Assembly: GCA_017979445.1 (NCBI GenBank)
Contig: CM030715.1
Span: 34,035,756 to 34,099,755 of the forward strand
DNA: 64,000 nucleotides
From: Akebia trifoliata
Lineage: Eukaryota > Streptophyta > Magnoliopsida > Ranunculales > Lardizabalaceae
Reading direction: 5' to 3'
A program made the position numbers and the translations under genes. The stretch's first letter is position 1, and each line of letters opens with the position of its first letter. Positions 47,099-58,948 of the stretch are shown here, piece by piece. The notes under the pieces were generated by a model. It was not told the DNA's origin. It made no database searches and saw nothing but the letters and a program-made list of their open reading frames with translations.

Positions 47099-48925
47099 AA
47101 TCCACCATATATACTGAGTCTTTTAATGTATTATATATGATTACTTTGTATGTTTATTTAGTCATGTTGTGGTTTAAATTTTTGTCCTCAATATATGACT
47201 CTTAGATGTTAAATGCATGCTTGTATCTTGAAGATTATTTTGAACAAAATAATAAAGGAAACAATTGAAAGTTCAACAAATTAACCTAACAAACAAACTA
47301 AGAAGAGCCCTGAGGATTTGTACACATATTTGTAGCTGGATCAACTTGTCAACTAGTGATTCCAACCATTGCTTAAGACTGACTAAGGTCTTTAAAGGTT
47401 GACTCTTATGATTTAGACATTTTATTTCATATATTAAAAAATAACGACACATTTAGAGCTAATTTCACTACTAAAAAAAAAAACTTCTTAAACACATTAC
47501 AGGGTCACTAGCCTTGATAAAGATGATTGATGATGGCCGATGGTTGTCTCATGGTGAAAGCTGTAATCAAGTAAAAAAAATAAATTTATTTTGACCTCAT
47601 CAAAGGCTTTGAAAAAAAGTGAGGTTAGCTTGACTGACTTAGTAAGATTTGAGTCTTACCAGGGGTCATTTGGCCCACATGGATCACAACATTGGCTATC
47701 CAACACGATAGCCCTCTCAATTTCATAGAAAGTAAGACTAAAAAAGAAAGAACAAAAAAATAAAAAAAGCCTTTTTGAGGCTTGGTTCAAGTTGTTGAAA
47801 ATGGAAGGCAGACAAACTCTCAAATTTAAAATCAAAATTCAATACTTAATATTTTTGGAATGGGGCATCGTTGAGTCTAACGGGATGACCATGGTCCATT
47901 GGGCTTTGCCCAACCCATGGGGCAACCTTATCCATCGAAATTTAAGATTGAAAAAATAAAACAAAATTTCTTAAAAGTTTTGTGACCTACATCCTTATGG
48001 CATCCGATCATGCTTTTGGATACTACATGCTTTTTTAATAGAAAGTTAATTGGAGTTTGACCAAAAAATAAATGAAATGCCATCACACTAGTCGATCCTA
48101 AATCTTGGGATCAACTCCCTTTCTCTAAATAAAACCAAGAAAAATTAGACACAAGGGAGCACAATGCCATTTGTAGAGGAAAAAAAATTGGATGTCGTTG
48201 ATTTCACAAAATTCCTCCATCAAACTTCGTTCTTTGCACCAATGCTCGTTCAATCAATTAGACCAAAATATAAAATATAGAAAGAAGAACAATTTTGTTC
48301 CCTTTAAATAAATAAATAAAAAAAGTCCTAAAATGAAGATAATAAATCCTAATCTCTCGAATATTGTAACTACAATAGATAATATCATATTTGAAGGTGC
48401 TAACTTAGGTAAGTTTATAGAGGTTTGATACCATGACATGGGTTCAAAATCATTGAACTCACCTTCACATTGAATATTAACTCCTTGGTTGCTAAGTAAA
48501 AGAGAAGGATATAAAATTATATTTTTATCATGCCATGTGTGACAATAGATGAGTTTGATGCATACCTCAAAATATGCACCAATCTATTCTTTTAAATTTG
48601 CACCATCCTTGCATAAAGATTCTCACTTTAATTTGGTGTCATATGCCCGATCCCAATGAAGTATCATTTTATTCCCTCACAAATTTGAATGTTGGTTAAG
48701 TCACATAAAACGTTCTCTTCCCTCCAATTGTTTTGAGATTAAAATTTTTTAGGATCAGGATCAAGTAAAGTGTCTCATTCCTATATAATAGGAACAATGT
48801 CTACATGGCACCTTTTATTTGGGCATCAAAATATATCGAATTTCTAAACAAACTGTTTCGACATTGTACACAACCCAATGTATTTAATCTCCAACCAAAT
48901 GTTACTATAATCACGAGACACTTTT
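47099..48925. other. Intergenic DNA after kiwellin copy 6
   Basis: The first ~100 bases are the kiwellin 3' flank, also present at 59513-59600. The rest is AT-rich with no gene recognised. Confidence 0.55.
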
Positions 48926-48933
48926 GTGGATAG

Positions 48934-49480
48934 TAGGGTTGCAACTTGGGCAGGTTGGAGGGTCAATCCAAGTTGTAGAACCCTCAACCTGAGTTCAACT
49001 CAACTTGAACATTGGGTTAGAACTCATTAACCCAAGCTCAACTCGAGATTGAACTTCTAAAATCGTGTTGAGCTCGGGTTAACCCAAGTTAGGTAATTTT
49101 GGGCGGGTTGGCTCATTAAGCAATTCTAATTTCATTTTGATTAATACATGAATTTTATTTTATATCTTAAAAAATAAATACAATATAAACAAACAAATTC
49201 ACTAGTAAATAAATTTGCACATGATCTCCAAATCCATTAGTTTTTTTCCTTAATTTTACAAATATATTTAAGAAGAGAGAACTACTATTTTTTTTTAACT
49301 AAATAAAAATATTTATATGTAAATATATAGCATTGGGTTCGGGTTCAATTAGGTTGCTCGGAGTCTCTACTTGAATTCAATGCGGGTTGAAATTTCCTAA
49401 CCCATGCTCAACTTAATTTCCATATAACTCAACCCAGGCTCGTCCATCAATCAGGTTAGCCCGCCTAAGTTGCTACCCTA
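48934..49480. mobile_element. hAT-like MITE, founder of the adjacent minisatellite
   Basis: Starts TAGGGTTGCAACTTGGGC and ends GCCTAAGTTGCTACCCTA, imperfect inverted ends, flanked by GTGGATAG (48926-48933) and ATGGATAG (49481-49488), an 8-bp duplication with one mismatch as in hAT elements. The interior is rich in repeated CTCAACCC/GGGTTGAGC words. 547 bp, non-coding. Confidence 0.7.
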
Positions 49481-50800
49481 ATGGATAGTGACTTAAAATT
49501 CTATCTAGCAAAGACCTTGTATGCAAAAAAGAAAAAAAAATTGACTTAACTCTCATGTAACAAACTAATTAATTGGGTTAGGTGTCCATCAATCGAGTTA
49601 GCCTGTCCAAGTTGCAACCCTAATGGATAGAGACTTAAAATTCTATCCAGCAAAGACCTTGTATGTAAAAATAAAAAAACAAATTGACTTAACTCTCATG
49701 TAACAAACTAATTAATTGGGTTAGACGTCCATCAATCGGGTTTGCCTGCCCAAGTTGCAACCCTAATAGATAGTGACTTAAAATTCTATCTAGCAAAGAC
49801 CTTGTATGCAAAAGAAAACAAATTGACTTAACTCTCATGTGACAAACTAATTAATTGGGTTAGGCGTCCATCAATCGGGTTAGCCTGCCCAAGTTGCAAC
49901 CCTAATGGATAGAGACTTAAAATTCTATCTAGCAAAGACCTTGTATGCAAAAACAAACAAATTGACTTAACTCTCCTGTGACAAACTAATTAATTGGGTT
50001 AAGCGTCCATCAATCGGGTTAGCCTGCCCAAGTTGCAATTCTAATGGATAGTGATTTAAAATTCTATCTAGCAAAGACCTTGTATGCAAAAAAAAAAACA
50101 AATTGAATTAACTCTCATGTGACAAACTAATTAATTGGGTTAGGCGTCCATCAATCGGGTTAGCCTGCCCAAGTTGCAACCCTAATGGATAGTGACTTAA
50201 AATTCTATCTAACAAAGACCTTGCATGCAAAAAAAAAAAAAAAAAACAAATTTACTTAACTCTCATTTGATAAACAAATTAATAAGAGTCCAGATCATAT
50301 GCACGATGCACCTAGAGTGGAGGATTGAAACCCAGCTCCCACACCTCAACTCATGCCACGTAAGACCCAATCCAAGGAAATTTTAAAAAGAAGATATTTT
50401 AGGCGTCAATCTCTTGGATTGTAGCTTAGTGGCATCCATCAATCGGGTTAGCCCGCCAAAGTTGCAACCCTTATGGATAGTGACTTAAAATTCTATCTAA
50501 CAAAGACCTTGTATGCAAAAAAACAAACAAATTGACTTAACTCTCATGTGACAAACTAATTAATCGGGTTAGCCCGCCCAATTTGCAACCCTAATGGATA
50601 GTGACTTAGAACTCTATCTACCAAAGACCTTGTATGCAAACAAAAAAAACAAAAAAAAACAAATTGACTTAAATCTCATGTGACAAACTAATTAATAAGA
50701 GTCCAGATCATATGCACCTAGAGTGGAGGATTGAAACCTAACTCCCACACCTCAACTCATGCCACGTAAGGCCCAATCCAAGGAAATTTTAAAAAGAAGA

Positions 50801-52660
50801 TGTAGACACCCGAATTTGAGCGGGCCCTCGACGCCAAAATACCCAAAAACAAAAATAAAAGCCGTATTGGGCCCTCAAAGCCCATACCTTCAAAAGTCTT
50901 GTTTTCCTCAAAATAAATAGGCCAATCCTATTCATGTGGCCCATGAATCCCAAAACCATCTATTCCACCCAAGCCCAATCATTCTTATTAAATCCAAGTC
51001 CATCCTCATTACCATTCAATTCCCTATCCAAGCCCACACCCAAACCCAAACTACTTTATCCAACATTGACCCAACCCAATCTAAGCCCAACTCCTAACCT
51101 AAGCCCAATTCACTACCCAAACCCAATCCAACCTATCAATCTCATCAAACCAATCACCAACTAATTACACAAAATGACACATGGCATCATCGCCTTCCAC
51201 CTCCCTCAGCTAAGCAACTCAACCCATAACCCTACCCTAACCTAACCGATTCCCCATCCTCTCATCATCAACAACCAACATCATAACCCATAACCCTACC
51301 CTAACCTAACCTATTCCCCATCCTCTCATCATCAACAACCAACAACTCAACCCATAACCCTACCCTAACCTAACCTATTCCCCATCCGCTCATCATCAAC
51401 CACCCACCTCACAACCCATACCCTACATACCCTAACCTATTCCCCATTCTCTAACACTATCAACCACCCACATCACAACCCATATCTATCCATCACTTTC
51501 CCTTAAAACACTCCCACAAAATCACCCCAACTCATACCTCCCATCATCACCCCCACACTCTCCTCTCTAATCATCTAACCACCATCACCAATCAACCAAT
51601 CTCATCATCTCCCCCATTTGCCACATGCCATCATCCCTTCAATCCTCTCAAAATCAAACCAATCACCACTCATCTCTCCAAATCAAACACCATACTTCTT
51701 CAACCATCTCAACACTCCTTCTCCAAACAACTCTCTTACACCCATCAAACATCACTCATCTCACCCCACCAAACACTCTACCCAAATGGATTTGGGTAAG
51801 ATCCAAACCATTTGGGTTAAAACACAACCCATTTCCATCATTACAAAAATACCCTCACTTTCATCTCAAATTTCATACCCTTTTCCTCTAAAACCCATGC
51901 CATTATCCACTATCCTAAATCCTCACCCTATTATACCCCTAGAATACATCCCAACTCCTATAAAAACCCCTCCATTCTCTTCCTACACTAACTAATGAAT
52001 ATTTGAGAAAAATCCTCAAAACACCACAACACTTTACTTTACTCTCTTCACTACACTCAACCCTCTCTCATCTCATCTCAACACTTCACTCTCAACTCAA
52101 CTCAATCTTCTACAACCTCAAGCAAGTTCAAGTCAACTCAAGGGAAGACATATTTGAAGATCAACTCAAAGAACAAGGTGGGTTTGGACCAAGAACCCCC
52201 TCCCAACTTCCCTCTTCTACTCTCCCTTTTCCCACACGTTTGCACACACCACCATGGGTTAAATCACAAAAGGGGCCCTTCTACATAAGGGTCCCCTTAA
52301 TGATTGAAACCAACATTGAAAGTCCCTCACGCTTGAGGGTACACATCAAGTTTTTTTTTTAATTTCATTTTCCTTTTCTTTTTAAGTTAAAAAAACCGAA
52401 TCCGAGGTTACCACATCACGTGGGTGGAGTAGGGTGCCTAACACCTTCCCTACTCCATAAATGGACCCCCTTACCTTGAATCAAGGTTGGACCACGTGCA
52501 TTATCCGACGAGAGTCATCAAAGATACAAAATGTATGATTTTTCAAAAAACATGACATCGGGTGACCATTCACACCCTTTTATCAATTTGAATGGTGGCG
52601 ACTCCAAAACACCCCAAAGTGGAGGGATGTTTGAAGAATATTCAAAACCCCGTGTCCACA
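50801..52660 (+). mobile_element. Solo LTR, Ty3/gypsy-like (long C-rich LTR), inserted in the minisatellite
   Basis: Starts TGTAGACACCCGAATTTGAG and ends CCCCGTGTCCACA, with 5-bp duplication GAAGA on both sides (50796-50800 and 52661-52665). The 1860-bp LTR is strongly C-rich on this strand and has a TATA box (TATAAAA, 51959-51965) and a GGTGGCGACTCC word near its end. This layout is seen in large Tat/Ogre-type gypsy LTRs. No gag-pol is present. The open frames of Pro/Asn/Ser/Thr-rich sequence at 50934-51995 are by-products of base composition. Confidence 0.85.
51220..51440. repeat. Tandem repeat inside the LTR (CCCATAACCCTACCCTAACC units)
   Basis: Three to four units of about 75-80 bases, each containing ACCCTACCCTAACCTAACC and CATCCTCTCATCATCAAC. 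It resembles telomeric DNA only superficially. Confidence 0.8.
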
Positions 52661-52989
52661 GAAGATATTTTAGGTGTCAATCTCTTGGATTGTAGCTTAG
52701 TGGCATCCATCAATCGGGTTAGCCTGCCCAAGTTGCAACCCTAATGGATAGTGACTTTAAATTCTATCTAACAAAGACCTTGTATGCACAAAAAAAAAAC
52801 AAATTGACTTAACTCTCATGTGACAAACTAATTAATCGGGTTAGGCGTCCATCAATCGGGTTAGCCCACCCAAGTTGCAACCCTTATGGAGAGTGACTTA
52901 GAATTCTATCTAACAAAGACCTTGTATGAAAGAAAAAAAAAAAATTGACTTAACTCTCATGTGACAAACTAATTAATAAGAGACTAGAT

Positions 52990-53172
52990 CATATGCACCT
53001 AGAGTGGAGGATTGAAACCTAGCTCCCACACCTCAACTCATGCCACGTAAGGCCCAATCCTAGGAAATTTTAAAAAGAAGATATTTTAGGTGTCAATCTC
53101 TTGGATTGTAGCTTAGTGGCATTCATTAAGGTGTGGGAGGAGGGATTCAATCCTCCGCCCTGGGTGCATAGG
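52990..53172. repeat. Fold-back at the right edge of the minisatellite
   Basis: ATGCACCTAGAGTGGAGGAT..CTCCCACACC near 52994-53030 is the imperfect inverted repeat of GGTGTGGGAGG..CCTCCGCCCTGGGTGCAT at 53131-53170. This suggests that the higher-order block itself derives from a small inverted-repeat element. Confidence 0.55.
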
Positions 53173-53714
53173 ATCCAAACTCAAACAAAGACTTTGTAGC
53201 ATTCCAAGTCTATGGCGGACTTAACACGTCTAGAATTTTAGCATGTAAAGAGTGTAATCATTAATAGTATTCCAAGTTTCGGTTGGCGGGCTAAACATTT
53301 CAAGATTTAGTCTTTTAGCATATAAAGCTTGGACTCATTAATTAATAGCATTCCAAGTCTCTAGCGAGTTTAACAGTTGTAACATATGAAGTCTGGACTC
53401 ATTAATTCACTTTTTTCTTGACTTTGTAGCATTTGAAAAATGCATATCTACAGTTTAATTTGCATAATTGGTTAACAAATTGACTAGTGGATTGTGTAGA
53501 AATTACAAAATGCTATGTGCCCTAATTAGCAATCCACCCTATTAAGTATTTATTAAGTGATTTTTGGTATAAAAGAAATTACAAAGTCATAATAAAAAAT
53601 ATTTTAAATTCTTCTTTAACTATCAAGGAATTACATTTTTTTAATTATTCAAAAGTAATTATTTTCTTGTTTGTTATCTAATGTAGGCGAAAACCACACA
53701 AATGAAAATGCTTA

Positions 53715-53885
53715 ATAATGCCTTGCCAAAATCTAAACAACTTAAACAATGAATCTAATGTTCCAAATGTCGAATATGAATTAAAAATTGAATTTCACCC
53801 ATATTGCATATATAATTATGAAAAATAAGTAGCTGTAGCACAAAGGGTGACCGAAAAAAGTTAAGATTTTGGCAAGGCATTATTA
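53715..53885. mobile_element. MITE with AATGCCTTGCCAAAATCT inverted ends
   Basis: AATGCCTTGCCAAAATCTAA at the left and TTAAGATTTTGGCAAGGCATT at the right are inverted. About 170 bp; flanks are TAATAA/TTATTATT-like, consistent with insertion at a TA-rich site. Confidence 0.7.
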
Positions 53886-54379
53886 TTCTATTTGTAACGG
53901 GTATTAGTAGAATTGATTTTCATTTCAGCGATCGCACATTTGAAATCGATATTTTATTTAGGCTTTTAAAAGCATAAACATTTAGAACTGATCCGTTGAC
54001 ACATCTCTAATCCTAACTATATCTCAAAAATTGATGTATCTAAATTTTACTATGATATTCTTATATTGTTTCCTGGAGAGAAATTTTTTGAATTTTACCA
54101 ACGTATATTGGTTAGAAAAATTAACAGGGCAAGAGCGTTAAGTGCACATCAAGGGTAAATGAAATAGCGATACTTTTGAGTTTTGACTATCACACCTTTC
54201 TCATTTTAAAAATAAAAACAATTTTGACTCTTTAGTGTGTGCCATGTCATGCCTAACAAGGGTCATTTTATAAATTAGGGATGCAGTCAATATAGGGGGC
54301 TAATGTGATTGATGGATCCAAATTCTGTGAGCAATTTTTTTTGTCCACATTAGACCAATATCTTCCTCTCTCAAAAGAA

Positions 54380-54585
54380 AAAACAAATTAAAGAAGAGAG
54401 TTATTATTAGTTTGCAAATGTTAAATTTAGAATTTTATATGGGTTTGATTCTTATTGTAAACAAATGTTAAATTTGTTTTAATGTTTAATTTTGAGTGGT
54501 GTTATTTAATAGTTAATTGGAGTGTGATAAATAATTTAAGAAATGTGGGTGTAATAAGTAAAAGTTTGAGTGCCAATAGCCACTC
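54380..54585 (-). repeat. Dispersed repeat, TGCTATTGGCACC family, second copy
   Basis: Reverse-complement relative of 24926-25125, ending GAGTGCCAATAGCC. Lies about 300 bases upstream of the RLP gene. Confidence 0.5.
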
Positions 54586-54871
54586 TCTAGGTTTTACACA
54601 TAGAGGCGGCCGGAGGTGTTAGATTTAAAAAAATTAAATTGAGGGTAGAATGGACATTTAAAAGTGTACGGTGACGTGGATCCCCCTATAATGTTATAAT
54701 GTTTGTTGGGTAACGAAGTTGAAAGTGTAAACTCCAAGGGTGTTTTTATAATAAAAAGGCAACAGTGAGGTGTGCCCAATAAATCTCGATTCTTTTATTT
54801 TCTTGTGTCACTGTGAATTGTGAAAGGGAAAACAGAGAAATGAAGGAAAGGGGAGGGGCCACCACTTCATT

Positions 54872-54880
54872 CTATAAATA
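54872..54880 (+). promoter_or_regulatory. TATA box of the RLP gene
   Basis: CTATAAATA, 46 bases before the chosen ATG at 54926, implying a leader of only about 15-20 bases. Confidence 0.6.
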
Positions 54881-54925
54881 AATGTTGTTAATGTGAAAGA
54901 GGAATTAAAATTGAGGAAGAAAGTA

Positions 54926-57913
54926 ATGGCGAGATTCATGATTAGTGTTGTGCTGTTGTTCTCTTGTATCATCATCCACTTCACTTACTACTGCTTCAGT
55001 GAAGAAGATTCCAAGTTACAGCTGCGTTGCTTACCAAAGGAGAGAGAAGCTTTACTAAAGTTCAAAGAAGGTCTCATTGATCCCACACATCGCCTCTCTT
55101 CTTGGGTCCTCTCCCAACAACAACAACAACAACAACAACAACAAGATTGCTGCACTTGGAATGGAATAACCTGCGACAACACTACCGGACACGTCATCAA
55201 GCTTGATCTCCGGAATGACCCATTTCTTTATGTTAGTGGAGATCTTGACCTTTATCTTTACGATATTGGAGATGTTGACTTTCTTAATAAGACAAGTCTG
55301 GTGGCGAGTAGAGAGGTAAATCCTTCATTACTTGAGTTGAAACATTTGAATTACTTGGACTTGAGTGGGAACAATTTCTCTAATTTCAAAATTCCCAACT
55401 TTTTTGGATCTTTCCATGAATTGAGATATCTCAATCTCTCTGAAGCAATGTTTGGTGGTGTTATTCCACCTCATCTTGGTAATCTCTCCAACTTGCTTTC
55501 TCTCGATTTCTCTTGGATATTTGACGATGACACTGTCATTGAAAATATGAATTGGATCTCTCATCTTTCTTCTCTTCAACACCTTGACATGAGTGGAATC
55601 CTTCCTTCCAATGAGGCATCACAATTCATCAACTTGCTTCCTTCTTCTTTAAAAGAGTTGGGCTTGTCTAGATGTGGACTATCTTTCACTCATCTTTCAT
55701 CATCATCATTTTTTAATAATCACACATCTCTTTCCATTCTTGATCTTAGCTCGAATGATTTTGAAGGTCCAATCCCAACTGCTCTTTGGAACATGACTTC
55801 TCTTATTTTCCTTGATCTCTCCTACAACGCTTTCACTTCTAATCGTCCAATTCTTGATGCTTCAAGGAATCTCTGCTCATTGAAAACATTATACGTTTCT
55901 GACACCATGTTAGCAGGGAAAATAACTGATAAGTACTTGTCTTCTCCATGCTTCATGGATACTTTGGAGTCACTGGATTTGTCATCTAATGAACTCAGTG
56001 GGTATTTGCCTAATTGGTTGGGCCAGTTTAAAAATCTAAAACACCTTTTTCTTTCATCCAATCAATTGAATGGTCCTATTCCCACATCTCTCGGCTCATT
56101 GTCGACTTTGAGAACATTATTTCTCAGATCTAATCACCTGAATGGGACTGTTCCAGAAAGCCTAGGACAACTTTCAGAGCTAAAACAATTGGATCTTTCT
56201 GAAAATTCTTTAAAAGGTGTTGTATCTGAGGTTCATTTTGCTCAACTCTCCAAACTACAACATTTGGATATGAGTTCGAACTCTTTGGTTCTGAAAGTTG
56301 AACCTGATTGGGTACCTCCTTTCCAACTGAAGTATTTGCAAATATCATCTTGTATAATAGGTCACCCGTTTCCCAAATGGCTCCAAACACAAACTACTGT
56401 TTTTAAATTGGATATCTCCAATGCAAACATTTTAGATTCCATTCCAAACTGGTTTGTGAACGTCTCTTCTCATTTACGCTTCTTAAATCTCTCTCACAAT
56501 CAGATCCATGGCAAGGTGCCTACTTTTGTGGCGTCAAACAATCATTCTTTGAGCCTGTATTTGAGTTCCAACAAATTTGAGGGTCACTTACCACATTTTC
56601 CTTCCAATGTTGATATATTGGATCTCTCCAATAACTCAATTTCAGGAACTATACCACAAAGTATAGGTGATATGATGCCTGGATTACTGATTTTGTTTCT
56701 TTCTGATAACGTTATTGGTGGTAGCATCCCTCGTTCATTATGTAAAATGAAGAACTTAAACCTTCTTGATCTCTCAAAAAATCATTTGTATGGACATCTC
56801 CCTCATTGTTTGGGTAATTTATCCTTCTTGATAGTTTTAGATTTATCCTCCAATAATCTCTCAGGAGTTATTCCAAATTCAATGGGTGATCAATCAAGGC
56901 TTCAATCATTGCACTTGAACAACAACAGCTTTAGTGGAATGTTCCCCTTAGCCTTGCAAAACTGCTCTTCCTTGACTGTTCTTGACCTTGGAGAGAATAA
57001 ATTATCCGGGAACATGCCTGCATGGATCGGAAAGAGCCTGACATTGTTACACATTTTAAGGCTGAAGTCGAATAAGTTTGATGGTGATATTCCTTCACAA
57101 CTGTGCCATCTATCTCATCTTCAAATAATGGACCTCGCTTGTAACAATTTATCTGGAATCATCCCCCATTGTTTCGGCAATTTCAGTGCTATGACTTCCA
57201 ATCAAACAGGACTTTACATTTATTGGAGCGGAGGAGGATTTGATTACAGTGATCAAATAAGGGAAGTCATAAAAGGAAGAGAAGATGAATATAGAAAACT
57301 GCTGCCATTCATCATCAACATGGACCTTTCAAATAATAAGTTGGTAGGACAGATACCCGAGGAGCTAACCAATCTTTATCGACTGTATAATCTGAATTTA
57401 TCAATAAATTTTTTAACTGGAAGTATCCCAGCGAAGATTGGTCAATTGAGTTTATTGGAATCTCTTGATTTATCCAAGAACCGTCTTTCAGGCACAATTC
57501 CTCAAAGCCTATCAAATTTAACATTTTTAAATCACCTGAACCTATCATACAACAACTTATCGGGACAAATTCCATCAGGCAACCAACTCCAAACCCTGGA
57601 TGATCCTTCAATTTATAAGGACAATCCAAAACTTTGTGGATTTCCATTGGAGAAGAAGTGCTTAGATGATGTGTCATCACAAGCTCCCACAATTGATGAA
57701 AATGAGTCAAAAATAGGTTGGTTCCATATTGGAATGGCATCAGGATTCGTGGTAGGAAATTGGGGAGTTTTTGGTGTTTTATTATTCAAGAAGACTTGGA
57801 GGTACGTTTATTTCCAATTTGTGGACGATATCACAGACACATTGTATGTGGTGATAGTAGTGTCAGTAGCTCGACTGAAGAAGAGGCTCAAGTGCAACCT
57901 GGATGAAGAATAA
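54926..57913 (+). CDS. LRR receptor-like protein (RLP, EIX2/Cf type), intact
   Basis: Intron-less, 995 residues. The frame is open 11 codons further upstream but has no ATG there; MARFMISVV.. gives a signal peptide (about 1-25). The LRRNT cap runs from CLPKEREALLKFKEG (Cys at 35) to DCCTWNGITCD (about 74-84) and is interrupted by ten glutamines (about 64-73) from a CAA repeat. About 28 plant-type LRRs follow, many with the LSGxIP consensus, split by an island domain near 755-795 (YIYWSGGGFDYSDQ). Then come the cap CGFPLEKKC, an acidic stretch, a single membrane span (about 935-956) and a short basic tail without kinase. Such receptors perceive microbial molecules at the plasma membrane and signal through SOBIR1/BAK1-type kinases. 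No stops or frame breaks. The ligand cannot be inferred. Confidence 0.95.
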   Translation: MARFMISVVLLFSCIIIHFTYYCFSEEDSKLQLRCLPKEREALLKFKEGLIDPTHRLSSWVLSQQQQQQQQQQDCCTWNGITCDNTTGHVIKLDLRNDPFLYVSGDLDLYLYDIGDVDFLNKTSLVASREVNPSLLELKHLNYLDLSGNNFSNFKIPNFFGSFHELRYLNLSEAMFGGVIPPHLGNLSNLLSLDFSWIFDDDTVIENMNWISHLSSLQHLDMSGILPSNEASQFINLLPSSLKELGLSRCGLSFTHLSSSSFFNNHTSLSILDLSSNDFEGPIPTALWNMTSLIFLDLSYNAFTSNRPILDASRNLCSLKTLYVSDTMLAGKITDKYLSSPCFMDTLESLDLSSNELSGYLPNWLGQFKNLKHLFLSSNQLNGPIPTSLGSLSTLRTLFLRSNHLNGTVPESLGQLSELKQLDLSENSLKGVVSEVHFAQLSKLQHLDMSSNSLVLKVEPDWVPPFQLKYLQISSCIIGHPFPKWLQTQTTVFKLDISNANILDSIPNWFVNVSSHLRFLNLSHNQIHGKVPTFVASNNHSLSLYLSSNKFEGHLPHFPSNVDILDLSNNSISGTIPQSIGDMMPGLLILFLSDNVIGGSIPRSLCKMKNLNLLDLSKNHLYGHLPHCLGNLSFLIVLDLSSNNLSGVIPNSMGDQSRLQSLHLNNNSFSGMFPLALQNCSSLTVLDLGENKLSGNMPAWIGKSLTLLHILRLKSNKFDGDIPSQLCHLSHLQIMDLACNNLSGIIPHCFGNFSAMTSNQTGLYIYWSGGGFDYSDQIREVIKGREDEYRKLLPFIINMDLSNNKLVGQIPEELTNLYRLYNLNLSINFLTGSIPAKIGQLSLLESLDLSKNRLSGTIPQSLSNLTFLNHLNLSYNNLSGQIPSGNQLQTLDDPSIYKDNPKLCGFPLEKKCLDDVSSQAPTIDENESKIGWFHIGMASGFVVGNWGVFGVLLFKKTWRYVYFQFVDDITDTLYVVIVVSVARLKKRLKCNLDEE

Positions 57914-58948
57914 AAAAATTTGCTTTGTTTGTTGTTCAATCATGTACTCTTTATATATAGTGGGGGCTTATGTGTTTGCATTTACAAGAATAATGTGTAA
58001 TTTTATTAGTTTCTTTGTACAATACATATAGTTATCTTAAGAGGTCATTTAAGCCCATTGACTCAATTCAACCCTTGTAGACCTACACCGAAATTAATTG
58101 GATCATTGTTAGCAATTCGACCAACAATTCACAAAGTATACATGAATTATACAATAATTGATTAAAATAGCCGTGCAATTCAATTATTCATAAAATATAC
58201 CTTTTTGACTTAAAACGAATTATTCACAATTTGTTCATCTCTTGAATTAAATAATTCAAAAAAAATGTGTATAATTAGGGGTTAAACACACAAGTCATAT
58301 TTTTTACATGGTAGTGCATTCTTCACTCTCCCCTCACACTTTACAGTTTCCTTTATTTTTGTTCAACTTTCTTTACCTCTTTCCCTATCTCTTTGGATTT
58401 TGGTTCATCTTTCAATACTCAACTAAAGTATTTGCAAATGTCATTTGTGGCTAAACTAAGCATTAAGCAAGATGGTGATGGTGACATTGACATTAGATTA
58501 TCACCAATGCCACGCCGTTGATGTCTTAGACGTTCTTTTCACCTTACTGGATCAACCAAGGAAATATATATATTTAAAAAAGGGTGTGGTGCTCTTAACT
58601 TATAATAGGAACATAGGATCAAAATTCAGCATACATATTATTGTTTATAATGAAATTAGTTAAGAATAGAACCTCTACATGACTGCTGAGATACGAAATC
58701 ATGGAAGAGAAAACAACTACAATTGGGATATGAAATTTGATTAATCTCAACGTGGAAGTTATACTGATTGAAGGAATCTAGTTTGACTATTGTAGTAGTT
58801 AGTCAATCCAAAAAAATTTATTCTTAAAATTGTTCTTTTTTCATGTAAAATAATGGCATTTTGAGTAGGTTGTACATTACATCTATCTACCACATGTGCA
58901 CTTGCTTTGCATTAAACATTTCCACGCAATTACATTGAAAGGGAGAAG
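57914..58948 (+). other. RLP 3' flank, then 5' flank of kiwellin copy 7
   Basis: No gene. From about 58,440 it matches the upstream flank of other kiwellins (AAGCATTAAGCAAGATGGTG near 58456). Where copy 6 has ATATATATA, this copy reads CATTACATCTATC, so the TATA box appears to have decayed. Confidence 0.55.

Larger units (their letters stand above)
49481..53130. repeat. Minisatellite of about 140-bp units plus a longer higher-order unit
   Basis: Unit starts (ATGGATAGTGACTTAAAATT) are at about 49481, 49623, 49765, 49905, 50043, 50185, 50472, 50593, 52743 and 52886. Each unit ends with the right end of the hAT-like MITE (GCCCAAGTTGCAACCCTA). A second block (GAGTGGAGGATTGAAACC..CTTGGATTGTAGCTTAGTGGC, about 160 bp) intervenes at 50283-50440, 50693-52710 (split by the LTR) and 52977-53120. 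Units are closely similar, so amplification is fairly recent. Confidence 0.9.

Noticed and set aside
51220..51440. CCCTAACC-like repeats suggesting an interstitial telomere
   Set aside because: The units are longer (about 75-80 bases), not pure CCCTAAA, and lie inside an LTR.
50934..52362. Pro/Thr/Asn/Ser-rich open frames of 76-125 residues
   Set aside because: They lie wholly inside a C-rich solo LTR, overlap in several frames and have no domain; their composition explains them.
49481..53130. Regular repeats with spacers resembling a CRISPR array
   Set aside because: The host is a plant, units are ~140 bp with no unique spacers, and they derive from a MITE edge.
54893..54925. 11-codon extension of the RLP frame
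   Set aside because: It begins with GTG, not ATG; the ATG at 54926 gives a clean signal peptide and fits the TATA box position.
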